A DNA stretch of 64,000 nt from Paraburkholderia sp. (lineage in GTDB: Bacteria; Pseudomonadota; Gammaproteobacteria; Burkholderiales; Burkholderiaceae), in NCBI RefSeq assembly GCF_028283785.1, contig NZ_JAPWKB010000018.1, positions 186,001 through 250,000 on the forward strand, given 5' to 3'. Under the pieces are notes generated by a model. It was not told the DNA's origin. It saw only the letters and a program-made list of their open reading frames with translations, and searched no databases. A program made the translations under genes and the position numbers. Within the stretch, counting starts at the first letter, position 1; each line of letters opens with the position of its first letter. Of this stretch, positions 9,227 to 19,308 are shown piece after piece.

Positions 9227-9513
9227 AATGTGCCGCGCCTGCCGCACACCGAACCGTCAGTTCACCTTCCGACACACAGCTTTCAGCGCCGCTTTCAACG
9301 TCCATTCACACGCGCTTTAGCCGTCGTGTTGCGGGGATTTGCCAAGCGCAATCGTTTGTTCACCGCACGAACTTTTGCATTTGCTTGCACTTTCCCACTG
9401 CCCGTTTCAAATCCTATCCTGCACAATGCGGCTGCATCGAAAAGGCGTCCCGGGCCAGCCGCTTGCTCATTGAGCGGATCGCGGCATCGGGCGCAGCAGC
9501 AGGGACAGGGAAA

Positions 9514-10152
9514 ATGCACAACACGATTCACACGGCCGCACGGGCCGCAGCGCGAGCGTCGGCAAGCTCGACGATTCCAACGCTTTCCAGCATCGCCGCA
9601 CCGCGCGCCAAACGCACGTCGATCGTTTCACTCGCGACGGTTTCATCACTTGCGGCCGCAGTGCTGGTCGCCACCAGCCTGAGCGGTTGCGGCTCGCTGT
9701 ACTCGGAGACGGCGACCGCCGGCGCGGGCGTGGCCGGCGCGGCGCTGGCGGCGAAAGTGACCAACAACGCAGCGGTCGCGACCGGTATCGGGCTCGGCGC
9801 GCTCGCGGCGGCGAAAGCCGGCGTCCAGTATTCCGAACGTGTGGTTCACCGCAATACGCAGGACGGCATCGCGAAGATCGCCGGCCCGCTCGACGTCGGC
9901 GGCGTGGCGCCGTGGAGCGTCACGCATTCGGTGCCGCTCGAAGAGGACGAACACGGTCGCGTGACAGTCAGCCGGACCATCAGCACCGGCGAACTCGACT
10001 GCAAGGAAATCGTCTTCTCGGTCGATTACGCCGCGAAGAAGGACAAGCCCGCGTCCAGCGCGTTCTATGTCGCGTCGATCTGCCGTGACGGCGCCGCGTG
10101 GAAATGGGCGTCGGCGGAACCCGCCACCGAACGTTGGGGCGCGCTGCAATGA
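9514..10152 (+). CDS. Putative lipoprotein (paralogue of the next gene)
   Basis: Lipobox ATSLSGCGSLY; C-terminal ...SAFYVASICRDGAAWKWASAEPATERWGALQ. Confidence 0.7.
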   Translation: MHNTIHTAARAAARASASSTIPTLSSIAAPRAKRTSIVSLATVSSLAAAVLVATSLSGCGSLYSETATAGAGVAGAALAAKVTNNAAVATGIGLGALAAAKAGVQYSERVVHRNTQDGIAKIAGPLDVGGVAPWSVTHSVPLEEDEHGRVTVSRTISTGELDCKEIVFSVDYAAKKDKPASSAFYVASICRDGAAWKWASAEPATERWGALQ

Positions 10153-10760
10153 GCGCCGTGCATCTGGCTTCAGGACGCGGCGAGCATCGCCCGGCGTCGC
10201 CCGGCCGGGTCCGGCGCGACGATCGACGCGAACCCGGCCGCACGCCATCGCGTGCGCTGTTGCGCGTGCTCACCGCAGCCGCACTGTGCGCGAGCATGAG
10301 CATCACGATGAGCGGCTGCTCGTCGGTCGGCGCGGCGAGCGGCGCGGCAGCCGGTGTCGCGACCGGCCTCGTGACGTCGAATCCGGCGATCGGGATCGGC
10401 GTCGGGATCGCGGTGCAAGCCGCCACCGACGAAGCCGTCGCCCACTATATGCGCGTGATGCACACCGACCAGCAGGACGCGATCGCGCGCCTCGCGGGGG
10501 GCATGGCGGTCGGCGACGCGCCGAAGCCGTGGCAGGTCAAGCACACGCTGCCGGTCGAAAACGGTCACGGCCAGGTGCGCGTGACGCGCGCATTCGCGTC
10601 GGCCATCGCAATCTGCAAGGAATTCGCGTTCTCGATCCAGGACGGCGACAAGCCCGGCGCGCACGAAGACTGGTACACCGCGTCGGCCTGTCTGCAGGAC
10701 AAGGGCTGGAAATGGGCGTCGGCGGAACCGGCGGTGGATCGCTGGGGCAACCTGCAATAA
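10149..10760 (+). CDS. Putative lipoprotein, tandem paralogue, ATGA overlap with the upstream gene
   Basis: Lipobox SITMSGCSSV; C-terminal ...WYTASACLQDKGWKWASAEPAVDRWGNLQ. Confidence 0.7.
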   Translation: MSAVHLASGRGEHRPASPGRVRRDDRREPGRTPSRALLRVLTAAALCASMSITMSGCSSVGAASGAAAGVATGLVTSNPAIGIGVGIAVQAATDEAVAHYMRVMHTDQQDAIARLAGGMAVGDAPKPWQVKHTLPVENGHGQVRVTRAFASAIAICKEFAFSIQDGDKPGAHEDWYTASACLQDKGWKWASAEPAVDRWGNLQ

Positions 10761-10796
10761 GTCGCGGCGCACATCGCGAAGCACACGCAGCAGATG

Positions 10797-10837
10797 AAAA
10801 AACGGCTGGAATACTCACGTATTCCAGCCGTTTTTTA
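10797..10837 (+). terminator. Intrinsic terminator (works in both orientations)
   Basis: aaaaaacggctggaatactcacgtattccagccgtttttt. Confidence 0.85.
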
Positions 10838-10858
10838 TCGCGTCGACGCTAACGCCGC

Positions 10859-12205
10859 TTAGGACTCGACGTCTTCGAGACTGAAGATTTCGGTCTGGTC
10901 GTTGTACGAAAAAATCTCGCCATAACGGCCCCAGTTGATCACTGCGTCCAGCGTCTCTTCGGCGGCGCTATCGGACAGAAAATCTTCCAGCTCCTGCTCG
11001 AAGCGCACGCGCGGCGCGCGGTGCCCCGGCCGTTCGTTCAGCACTTTCTTGATTCGGGCGGCGAGCGGCACGTGACGCAACAGATGTTCGGCGAACATCA
11101 TCTTGCGCTCCTGCGTGCCGAACTCGGCGAACACGCGCGCGGGCGGCGTCAGGAAAATATCGCCTTCGCGGACATCGGCGAAACCCAGATGTTGCAGCAC
11201 TTCCGCGACCGGGAACAGATCGTCCACTTCGAGATGCAGCGAACGCGCGATCTCCGGCATGTCCGCGCGGCCGTGATACGGCGCGGCGGCCAGCGTCTCG
11301 ATCAGACCGGCCATCAGGTTGGTCGACACATGCGGCAACCAGCTATGCAGCTCCAGGCCCTTCTTGGTCTTTTCGTCGGTCTGACGCGCGGTCATCTTCG
11401 CGTAGATCTCGTCGACCAGACGACGGAACGCCGGATCGAGACGGTTACGCGGATGCTTGAACGGCACCTTGATCTCGGCGATCACCCGACCCGGATTCGA
11501 CGACAGCACCAGAATCCGGTCGCACATAAACACCGCTTCCTCGATGTTGTGCGTGACGATCAGCACCGATTTGATCGGCATCCGGCCTTGCGTCCACAAG
11601 TCGAGCAAGTCGGTGCGCAGCGTTTCGGCGGTCAGCACGTCGAGCGCGGAGAACGGCTCGTCCATCAGCAGCAGCGTCGGATCGACGACCAGCGCGCGCG
11701 CAAAGCCCACGCGCTGACGCATCCCGCCCGACAGTTCGCGCGGATACGCATTCTCGAAACCGTCGAGACCGATCAGATCGATTGCGGCCAGCGCGCGTTC
11801 GCGCCGCTGGCGCGCGGCGACGCCTTGCGCTTCGAGACCGGCTTCGACGTTTTGCAGCACGGTCAGCCACGGGAACAGCGCGAAGGTCTGGAACACCATC
11901 GCGACGCCTTCGGCGGGACCGTCGAGCGGTTTGCCCATGTACGTGACTTCGCCGTCGGTCGGTTCGATCAGACCGGCGATGATCCGCAGCAACGTGGATT
12001 TGCCCGAGCCCGAACGGCCCAGCAGGCCGACGATCTCCCCTTCGCGCAGCGACAGGTTCGCATCGTCGAGCACCAGCAATTCGCCCTGCGTCTTGTTGAA
12101 ACCGCGGCACACGTCCTTGACGCGCAAGATTTCCTCACCCAGACGCGGCGGCTTGGGCGGCGTCTGGATCGGCGCGGCGGTGGTGGCAGCTTTTGGATTT
12201 TGCAT
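10859..12205 (-). CDS. ABC transporter ATP-binding protein, nitrate/sulfonate/taurine type with C-terminal AAA-associated domain
   Basis: GLLGRSGSGKSTLLRIIAGL, ELSGGMRQRVGFARAL, LLMDEPFSALD plus an additional ~170 aa C-terminus. Confidence 0.88.
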   Translation of the reverse strand: MQNPKAATTAAPIQTPPKPPRLGEEILRVKDVCRGFNKTQGELLVLDDANLSLREGEIVGLLGRSGSGKSTLLRIIAGLIEPTDGEVTYMGKPLDGPAEGVAMVFQTFALFPWLTVLQNVEAGLEAQGVAARQRRERALAAIDLIGLDGFENAYPRELSGGMRQRVGFARALVVDPTLLLMDEPFSALDVLTAETLRTDLLDLWTQGRMPIKSVLIVTHNIEEAVFMCDRILVLSSNPGRVIAEIKVPFKHPRNRLDPAFRRLVDEIYAKMTARQTDEKTKKGLELHSWLPHVSTNLMAGLIETLAAAPYHGRADMPEIARSLHLEVDDLFPVAEVLQHLGFADVREGDIFLTPPARVFAEFGTQERKMMFAEHLLRHVPLAARIKKVLNERPGHRAPRVRFEQELEDFLSDSAAEETLDAVINWGRYGEIFSYNDQTEIFSLEDVES

Positions 12206-12226
12206 CGCGTTTTGCCTTTCTTGAGC

Positions 12227-13978
12227 TCAATCGAGCCGGAGCTTCGCTTCGGCGTAGGCGTACATCGGACGCCACAGCAGGCGGTTGAACAGGGTCACGA
12301 ACAGGGACATCACGGCAATGCCCATGATGATCTTCGGATAATCGCCGGCGGCGGTATTTTGCGCGATGTACGCGCCGAGGCCATGCGCGGCGACTTTCGT
12401 ATCGCCCCACTGGACGAATTCCGCGACGATGCTGGCATTCCACGCGCCGCCCGACGCGGTGATCGCGCCCGTCACGTAGTAAGGGAACACGCCCGGCAGC
12501 ATCACCTGACGCCACCATTGCCAGCCGCGAATACGGAAGTTTTTCGCCGCTTCGCGATAGTCGTTCGGGTAGGAACTTGCGCCCGCGACGACGTTGAACA
12601 GGATATACCACTGGGTGCCGAGCACGATCAGCGGCGACAGCCAGATGTCCGGGTTCAGATGGAAGCGCACGATCGCGATCACGAACACCGGGAACAGCAG
12701 GTTCGCCGGGAACGCGGCGAGGAACTGCGCGAGCGGCTGGATCTTTTCGGCGAGTGCGGGACGCAGCCCGATCAGCACGCCGAGCGGCAACCAGATCACC
12801 GACGCCAGCGCGATCAGCACGACCACGCGCAGCAGCGTCAGCAGACCGAGACCGAACACGTGACCGACTTCGTCGAGCGACACGCCGGTGCGCACATACA
12901 TGAACACGCGGTACACCACGAACACCGTCGCGACCAGCACGAACACCGCCCACACGATATCGCCCACCCGCGACGACTTCTCGCGCTGCGGTATCTGGAA
13001 GCGCACGGCGTCGAATGCGGGAATCCGCAACGGAATCCGCGCGGCCTTCGCGAACAGCCAGCCCAGCGGCACCAGCAGACGGTGAATCAGACGCGTGCGG
13101 CGGATCAGGTCGAGCAGCCAGGATTCGGGCGCGTCGCCGGAACTGGTGTTTTCCATCCGGAACTTGTCGGCCCATGCCACGAGCGGACGGAACAGCAACT
13201 GGTCGTAGGCGAGAATCACGACGGTCATCGCGAGAATCACCCAGCCGATCGCATGCAGGTTCTTGTCGGCGATCGCCTGCGCGAGATAAGCGCCGATGCC
13301 CGGCAGCGTGATCGTGTTATTGCCGACCGTGATGGCTTCCGACGCGACGACGAAGAACCAGCCGCCCGACATCGACATCATCATGTTCCAGATCAGGCCC
13401 GGCATCGAGAACGGCACTTCGAGTTTCCAGAAGCGCTGCCATGCGGTCAGATGGAAGCCGCGCGACACTTCGTCCAGATCGCGCGGCACCGTGCGCAACG
13501 ACTGGTAGAAGCTGAAGGTCATGTTCCACGCCTGGCTCGTGAAGATCGCGAAGATCGCCGCGAGTTCGGCGCCGAGCACGCGGCCCGGGAACAGCGCGAG
13601 GAAGAATGTGACCGTAAACGAGATATAACCGAGCACCGGCACCGACTGCAGGATATCGAGAATCGGCACCAGCACCTGCCCCGCCCGGCGGCTCTTCGCG
13701 GCCAGCGTGCCGTAGACCAGCGTGAACAGCAGCGACGCGACCATCGCGAGCAGCATGCGCAGCGTGGTGCGCATCGCGTATTCGGGCAGATTCGACGGAT
13801 CGAGCGAGATCGCCTGGGTTTTCAGCGTCGAGATCGGCAGCAAGGTCTCATGGAAACCGATCGCCGCCATCGCGATCAGGCAGATGATCAGCGGGAACGC
13901 GACGAAATCCCAACGGTTCGGCAGCACGCGCCATGCAGATGCATTAGCGGTGCGTTTCAGATCGAAGTTGAACTGCAT
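12227..13978 (-). CDS. ABC transporter permease with two fused BPD-type transmembrane halves
   Basis: MQFNFDLKRTANAS...; two EAA-like segments (DLDEVSRGFHLTAWQRFWKLEVP and DYREAAKNFRIRGWQWWRQVMLPG). Confidence 0.88.
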   Translation of the reverse strand: MQFNFDLKRTANASAWRVLPNRWDFVAFPLIICLIAMAAIGFHETLLPISTLKTQAISLDPSNLPEYAMRTTLRMLLAMVASLLFTLVYGTLAAKSRRAGQVLVPILDILQSVPVLGYISFTVTFFLALFPGRVLGAELAAIFAIFTSQAWNMTFSFYQSLRTVPRDLDEVSRGFHLTAWQRFWKLEVPFSMPGLIWNMMMSMSGGWFFVVASEAITVGNNTITLPGIGAYLAQAIADKNLHAIGWVILAMTVVILAYDQLLFRPLVAWADKFRMENTSSGDAPESWLLDLIRRTRLIHRLLVPLGWLFAKAARIPLRIPAFDAVRFQIPQREKSSRVGDIVWAVFVLVATVFVVYRVFMYVRTGVSLDEVGHVFGLGLLTLLRVVVLIALASVIWLPLGVLIGLRPALAEKIQPLAQFLAAFPANLLFPVFVIAIVRFHLNPDIWLSPLIVLGTQWYILFNVVAGASSYPNDYREAAKNFRIRGWQWWRQVMLPGVFPYYVTGAITASGGAWNASIVAEFVQWGDTKVAAHGLGAYIAQNTAAGDYPKIIMGIAVMSLFVTLFNRLLWRPMYAYAEAKLRLD

Positions 13979-14642
13979 CAGGCGCCCTCCGGGCTTAGAC
14001 GGGCGGCGACAACGCGGCGAACGCGCACGGCATTCATCGCGACGGCAAACTCCGGCGCTGCATCGCGGCGCGGGAACGAAGGGTCCGGAAAGCGGAAATC
14101 GGGCATGGCAAAACGCATGTGCGCGGTAATTCGTTAGCGTTGGAGATACGTGAGCCAGTCGGAATCGCGGCGCTCCGGTACGACGCGCCACGATCCTGCC
14201 GGTCCTCCGCTGTCGCCGTAAGCGCCGTCCCGTCAGGGCCGGCGAGCTTTCCTCGTTTTGGACGGCACGACACTACTACAACCTGTGTTTCAGGCACAAC
14301 CTCAAGGGCATCTTTAGCGGTAAAACGGGCGAAACCGCGCGGGCAGGCCGTCGGAAGGCTTCCGATCCGCTACCGAAGCGCTTACACGCGACGCGCGCGT
14401 CGATGAAAACCCGCACGTCTATCAAGAAACCCGGCGACGTGCCGTTAAGGATCGGTGGCTGATCGCTTGCACAAAACCCGCGAAGCGCGTCCCACGGCAG
14501 TTAAAATCGGGAAGCGCAACACGGGCGCCGCCTCGAACGATCACTACGGCGGGTCGCCTGCCGTTTTCCAGGGGCGCGGCGCAGCAGCGGCGCGCGGCAA
14601 CGTGAGACCTTGTTGCATATACAGTCAGACGGATCAGAGTCG

Positions 14643-16322
14643 ATGAACAGGACAAGCTTGCGCCAGGCAACCGGACCGATCAGCTTCGCGCTGATCGTGC
14701 TCGTTTGCTGGTTCGTGGCGGGCATGGTCGCGGACCGGATGGTACAGCAAGAGCTCGATGCCGCGATGCGCGCGCAACGGCAGATGTCGGTATCGATCGT
14801 CGACAACATGGCCGAGGTGATCGCCAGCGACCTGTCGCTCGCCCGCGCCATTCCCGCGACCATGGCGAAAATGGACGTCGTCCAGCGCGCGCTGGCGCAA
14901 TCTCAGAATTATGCCGCGAACAGCGAAGTCGCGGAACCCGCGCAGCGCGACGCGCTGCTAAAAATCCCCGCGCTCACGGCCGTCAGCAGTTTCCTGCACG
15001 AAGCACAAGGTTTCTCCGGGCTCGATTCGATCTGGCTGGTCAACGCTCACGGCACTTGCGTGGCGGCGGGCAACGCGCCGGGCGGCCATTCGTTTATCGG
15101 CATCGACATGCGCTCGCGGGCGTATCTGACGCAGTCGCTGCTCGGCGCGTTCACCGAGGCCTACGGCGTCGGCCGCAAGAGCGGCGAGCCGGGCATCTTC
15201 ATCGCCGCGCCGGTCTACGACGACGGCATCCTGATCGGCGCGGTAGTCGCGAAGGTCGGGATCGCGCGGCTGCGACACTGGGTGGCGCACGCGGGCACGT
15301 TCGTCGCGGACGACAACGGCGTGATCATCATGGCGCACGACAGCGCGATCGAAGGCAACGCGCTGCCCAATTCGCGCGTCGTGCAGATGAGCGACGCCGA
15401 GCGGCTCAATACCTATCACCGGCAGAGTTTCCCCGACGTGCAGATCGCCGCTGACAACAAACATCTGCAAAGCCAGGCGCCGTGGGTGCCGCACAGCATC
15501 GCCATCGACCTGTTCACGATGGCCGCCAAACCGGTCCCGGCGCTGTACGACACGCGAGGCGGCCTCAACTCCGGACTGTCGGCGCATCTGGTCGACCCGC
15601 TGAGCGCGTGGCCCGAACTGCTGCGCAATCACACGCGCGATCATCTGCTGGTGTTTCTGACGATGGCCGGGATCGTGTCGCTCGCGTGGGTGATCACGGT
15701 GTCGTACGTGCGCGAACGGCGGCTGCATCGCGAAGCGCGGGATCTGGCCGACCAGTTGCAATCGGCGAACACGTTGCTGTCGGCGGAAGCACGGCACGAT
15801 GCGTTGACGGGCGCGCTGTCGCGCCGCTACTTCCTCGACCTGCTGCGTCGTGAGATCGAACGGGCGCGGCCGAAAGGCGAACGGCTGTGCATGGCGATCG
15901 CCGACCTCGACCACTTCAAGCAGATCAACGATCGCTTCGGCCATGCGGCCGGCGATCGCGCGCTCGAACATTTCGTGGATACCTGCCGCGCGGAGTTGCG
16001 CGGCAGCGATGCGATCGGCCGGCTGGGCGGCGAGGAATTCGGCATCCTGTTGCCGGCGACGTCGCTCGAAACCGGGCTCGATGTCGTCGAGCGTCTGCGC
16101 AACCGTCTGAAGACGCAGCCTTCGCCGAAGCTGCCCGCCGCCGTGGAACTGAGCGTGAGCATCGGCATCACCGAACTGTCGGCCGACGACCTGCCCGAGC
16201 GGATCATGAGCCGCGCCGACCTCGCGCTGTATGCGGCGAAGACAGGCGGACGCGACCGCACCGAAGCGCTGCCGCCCGACGACACCGCGCCGCCGACCCG
16301 CGCCACCGCCGACATTTACTGA
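14643..16322 (+). CDS. Diguanylate cyclase (GGDEF family) with N-terminal periplasmic Cache-like sensor
   Basis: HDALTGALSRRYFLDLL...IADLDHFKQINDRFGHAAGD...RGSDAIGRLGGEEFGILLP (GGEEF active site; RxxD I-site 5 aa upstream). Confidence 0.9.
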   Translation: MNRTSLRQATGPISFALIVLVCWFVAGMVADRMVQQELDAAMRAQRQMSVSIVDNMAEVIASDLSLARAIPATMAKMDVVQRALAQSQNYAANSEVAEPAQRDALLKIPALTAVSSFLHEAQGFSGLDSIWLVNAHGTCVAAGNAPGGHSFIGIDMRSRAYLTQSLLGAFTEAYGVGRKSGEPGIFIAAPVYDDGILIGAVVAKVGIARLRHWVAHAGTFVADDNGVIIMAHDSAIEGNALPNSRVVQMSDAERLNTYHRQSFPDVQIAADNKHLQSQAPWVPHSIAIDLFTMAAKPVPALYDTRGGLNSGLSAHLVDPLSAWPELLRNHTRDHLLVFLTMAGIVSLAWVITVSYVRERRLHREARDLADQLQSANTLLSAEARHDALTGALSRRYFLDLLRREIERARPKGERLCMAIADLDHFKQINDRFGHAAGDRALEHFVDTCRAELRGSDAIGRLGGEEFGILLPATSLETGLDVVERLRNRLKTQPSPKLPAAVELSVSIGITELSADDLPERIMSRADLALYAAKTGGRDRTEALPPDDTAPPTRATADIY

Positions 16323-16531
16323 CATCCGCTGACGCCAGCGGACGCACCCGCGCCCTCGCATCGCGACTTGCGATCGTGCGTCAGGTTTTTTCACTTTTGT
16401 TCGACGCCGCTCATCCGCACTGCACAATGGCGGCTACCGCATCGGAACTCGCCGGGATTCACGCGACGAAGCAGGTATCATCGACTTTCCTATGAAGTTC
16501 GACGTTACCGCTGCTCTACCGGGAGGTTCGC

Positions 16532-16798
16532 ATGAAGGGGAATCTGGTCATCGTTTGCCGCGATCACGATGCAGACGCGTTCGACCATCTGCTGGCCGAA
16601 TACGGGGCGTTTCAGACGCGCCTGTCTTCGACCGCGTGGTATCTGAAACTGGAAGTGGCACCGGAAGTGATTCAGGAAGAGATCCTGGCGCGGCTCGGCA
16701 AGTACACCACGCATTACATCTTCGAGGCTGAAACCGTGACATGGAATACGGTGGACAGCGAAGCCGCCGCAGCGCTGAACACGCTGTTCTCCGACTAG
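16532..16798 (+). CDS. Small conserved protein resembling the SinR/Cas2-like fold family
   Basis: MKGNLVIVCRDHDADAFDHLLAEYGAFQTRLSSTAWYLKLEVAPEVIQEEILARLG...; SD gggaggttcgcATG. Confidence 0.6.
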   Translation: MKGNLVIVCRDHDADAFDHLLAEYGAFQTRLSSTAWYLKLEVAPEVIQEEILARLGKYTTHYIFEAETVTWNTVDSEAAAALNTLFSD

Positions 16799-17056
16799 TC
16801 TCACCACGCCCGCAACCGGGCTGCATCACACGTCACACGTTGCCACGCAAGCGGCATCAAGACCGCACCTGATCGCACTATAGCCACTGCACTATTGCAC
16901 TAGTGAACGATCGCATCGGCGAAATCGGCGCGCACCGACGGGCGCGCCGGCTGTTCGCCGAGACAGCCATCTTCAGCATGTCCCGGCTCTCCAGCATCTT
17001 CAGCACGTCCAGCACCACCCGCCATTGTGTGCGTTAGCGCCGTCGTGTCCGCGCTT

Positions 17057-18376
17057 TCACGACCACGCACTTTCCGACATCGCCGGAACACGCGCCACGA
17101 CCTGAAGCGGGAACGTCATCTTCACGCGCAAACCCTTGCCGCCGTGATTGCCGATTTCCCATTCGCCGCCGGTTCGCCGCACCAGACGTTCGACGATTGC
17201 CAGACCCAGCCCGCTGTGGCCGTTGCCGCCGCGCGCCGGATCGAGCCGGACGAACGGACGGCTGGCGTTGATCAGGTCCTGCGCGGCAATGCCGCTGCCG
17301 TTGTCCTGCACCGACAGCACATAGCCCGCCGACGTGCGCGCGGTCGATACGACGATGGGCGGCGCGCCGTACGCATGGGCGTTGTCGAGCAGGTTCGACA
17401 GGATGCGGTCGAGCGTGGCGGCCGGCAATATAAAGCCGGGCCCCGCGCGCAGATCCGTTTGCACCGTGGACACGCCCGAAGCGACCGCCCGATAGCTGCG
17501 CACCACCCGCTCGCACTGCCCGTCGACATCGACGCCTTCGCTGCGGTCGGCGCCGTCGTGCGCGAACACGAGGAACTGCTCGACGATATGCGTCATCGAA
17601 TCGACGTCGCGCACCACGCCGTCGCGCGTCTTCACGTCGTCCATCATTTCGGCACGCAGACGCAGTCGCGCCAGCGGCGTTTTCAGGTCGTGCGCGACGC
17701 CGGCCAGCATCACCGCGCGATCGTTTTCGGTACGCGCGACTTCCTGCACCATCTGGTTGAAACCGTGCGTCAGTTGCCGCAATTCACGCGGACCGCGCTC
17801 CGGCACCGGCGGCACCGGCTGGCCCCGCCCGAACCGCGCGACCGCATGCGCAAGCGAGCGCAACGGTTGCTGCAACTGCCACGCGGCAAACAGCGCCGCC
17901 CCAACCGCCGACGCGAAGATCATCACGAGCCAGTACACCTGCCGGTCGAGCGGACGCGGCGGACGCAGCGGCTGCACCGGCACCACGATCCAGTTCGGAT
18001 CGCCCGGCGCACGCACCCACAACGTGGGCGGGCGGCCCGGCGGGCCGATCCGCGCGAGACTGCCGGACGGCATCCGGTCGCGCACGTCGTCGAGGAAACG
18101 CGACAGCGGCGCGTCGAGGCCGGCGTTCTCCGGCGGCACGTCCTTGCTGGCGGGATCGACCACCTGCACCCGCGACGGCAACGGCTGATCCGGCGAATTG
18201 ACGATGTGCTGACGCACCGCGTCGACGAGGAACACGGCTTCCTCGACCGCGTAGCGGGTCTGCAACTGGTCGCGGTTCAGACGGATCATCGCGTACCACG
18301 CGAAATGCGAGAACAGCAGCACGGCGACGACCAGCACCGCCAGCCGCCCGAACAGAGAGTCAATGGGCCGGCGCAT
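17057..18376 (-). CDS. Sensor histidine kinase, EnvZ-like
   Basis: Two TM helices, HAMP, HDLKTPLARLRLR, GNGHSGLGLAIVERLV; overlaps the RR gene by 17 bp. Confidence 0.9.
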   Translation of the reverse strand: MRRPIDSLFGRLAVLVVAVLLFSHFAWYAMIRLNRDQLQTRYAVEEAVFLVDAVRQHIVNSPDQPLPSRVQVVDPASKDVPPENAGLDAPLSRFLDDVRDRMPSGSLARIGPPGRPPTLWVRAPGDPNWIVVPVQPLRPPRPLDRQVYWLVMIFASAVGAALFAAWQLQQPLRSLAHAVARFGRGQPVPPVPERGPRELRQLTHGFNQMVQEVARTENDRAVMLAGVAHDLKTPLARLRLRAEMMDDVKTRDGVVRDVDSMTHIVEQFLVFAHDGADRSEGVDVDGQCERVVRSYRAVASGVSTVQTDLRAGPGFILPAATLDRILSNLLDNAHAYGAPPIVVSTARTSAGYVLSVQDNGSGIAAQDLINASRPFVRLDPARGGNGHSGLGLAIVERLVRRTGGEWEIGNHGGKGLRVKMTFPLQVVARVPAMSESAWS

Positions 18377-19085
18377 GCTGCTCGCCATCGGGCACGAACA
18401 CATAACCGCGCCCACGCACCGTCTGAATGAAACGCGGTGTGGCCGGGTCGGTTTCCAGAATGCGGCGCAGGCGCCACACCTGAACGTCGATGCCGCGGTC
18501 GGTGCCGTCGTACTCGGGACCATGCAGCAATTCGAGCAGACGCTCACGCGTGAGCGTGCGCATCGGGTGATTGACGAAAATTTTCAGCAGCGCGAATTCA
18601 CTGCCCGACAGCGTCAGCGGCTTGTCTTCGAGGCTCAGCGTGCGCGACTGGAAATCCAGCGTGAAGCGGCCGAATCCAAACGGCTCGCGCTGTTCAGGCG
18701 CCGCCGCCGACGGCAACGTGCGACGCCGCCGCAGCACCGCCTGCACGCGCGCCAGCAGTTCGCGCGGATTGAACGGCTTGCCGAGGTAATCGTCCGCGCC
18801 GAGTTCGAGACCGACGATGCGGTCTACGTCATCGGCACGCGCGGTCAGCATGATGACGGGGATGTCGTCGCCCGACGCGCGCAGCTTGCGCAGCGCAGTC
18901 AGACCATCGACGCCCGGCATCATCAGATCGAGCACGATCAGATCGGGACGTTCGCGTTCCAGCCGACGCTCCAGCGATCCCGCGTCATGCAGCACCGAAA
19001 CTTCGATGCCCTGGCGGGCCAGATAGTCGCGCAGCAGGTCGCGCAGTTCGACGTCGTCATCGACGACAAGTATTTGAGTAGCCAT
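18360..19085 (-). CDS. OmpR-family response regulator
   Basis: MATQILVVDDDVELRDLLRDYL...LDLMMPGVDG...GADDYLGKPFNPRELLARV...DVQVWRLRRILETDPATPRFIQTVRGRGYVF. Confidence 0.93.
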   Translation of the reverse strand: MATQILVVDDDVELRDLLRDYLARQGIEVSVLHDAGSLERRLERERPDLIVLDLMMPGVDGLTALRKLRASGDDIPVIMLTARADDVDRIVGLELGADDYLGKPFNPRELLARVQAVLRRRRTLPSAAAPEQREPFGFGRFTLDFQSRTLSLEDKPLTLSGSEFALLKIFVNHPMRTLTRERLLELLHGPEYDGTDRGIDVQVWRLRRILETDPATPRFIQTVRGRGYVFVPDGEQHAPAH

Positions 19086-19141
19086 GAGATGAAGTTTAAC
19101 GCGCGCTGGTAAGGGTTTCCGTGACGACAATTCCGCAAAGG

Positions 19142-19185
19142 GTTACTGGGTGTTACGACGAAAGGCGTACGTAATGTCGCGTAAT
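19142..19185. promoter_or_regulatory. Candidate response-regulator boxes: GTTAC-N5-GTTAC and GTAAT-N5-GTAAT, oppositely oriented between divergent genes
   Basis: gttac tgggt gttac (19142-19156) and gtaat gtcgc gtaat (19171-19185); both are 10-bp-periodic half-site pairs, as in CpxR-type boxes. Confidence 0.55.
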
Positions 19186-19308
19186 AGCCGTTCCATTCCA
19201 CGTAACACAAGGCGGCTCGCGGCTCTCTACGCTGTGCCTTACCGAATGCACGCCGTCCTTTGCTGTCGTGTCTGCATCCTCGGCCATTCCGTTCCAAGGA
19301 GCAATCTG

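Noticed and set aside
11021-14137. 1038-aa plus-strand ORF antisense to the ABC transporter genes
   Set aside because: Typical high-GC shadow ORF; His/Arg/Gln-rich with no domain, while the minus strand encodes clear ABC proteins.
16532-16798. Cas2-like protein as evidence for a CRISPR-Cas system
   Set aside because: No array, no other cas genes; at most a distant fold relative.
16960-17030. Short imperfect repeat (catcttcagcatgtcc / catcttcagcacgtcc) downstream of the histidine kinase gene
   Set aside because: Two short copies only; no supporting structure.
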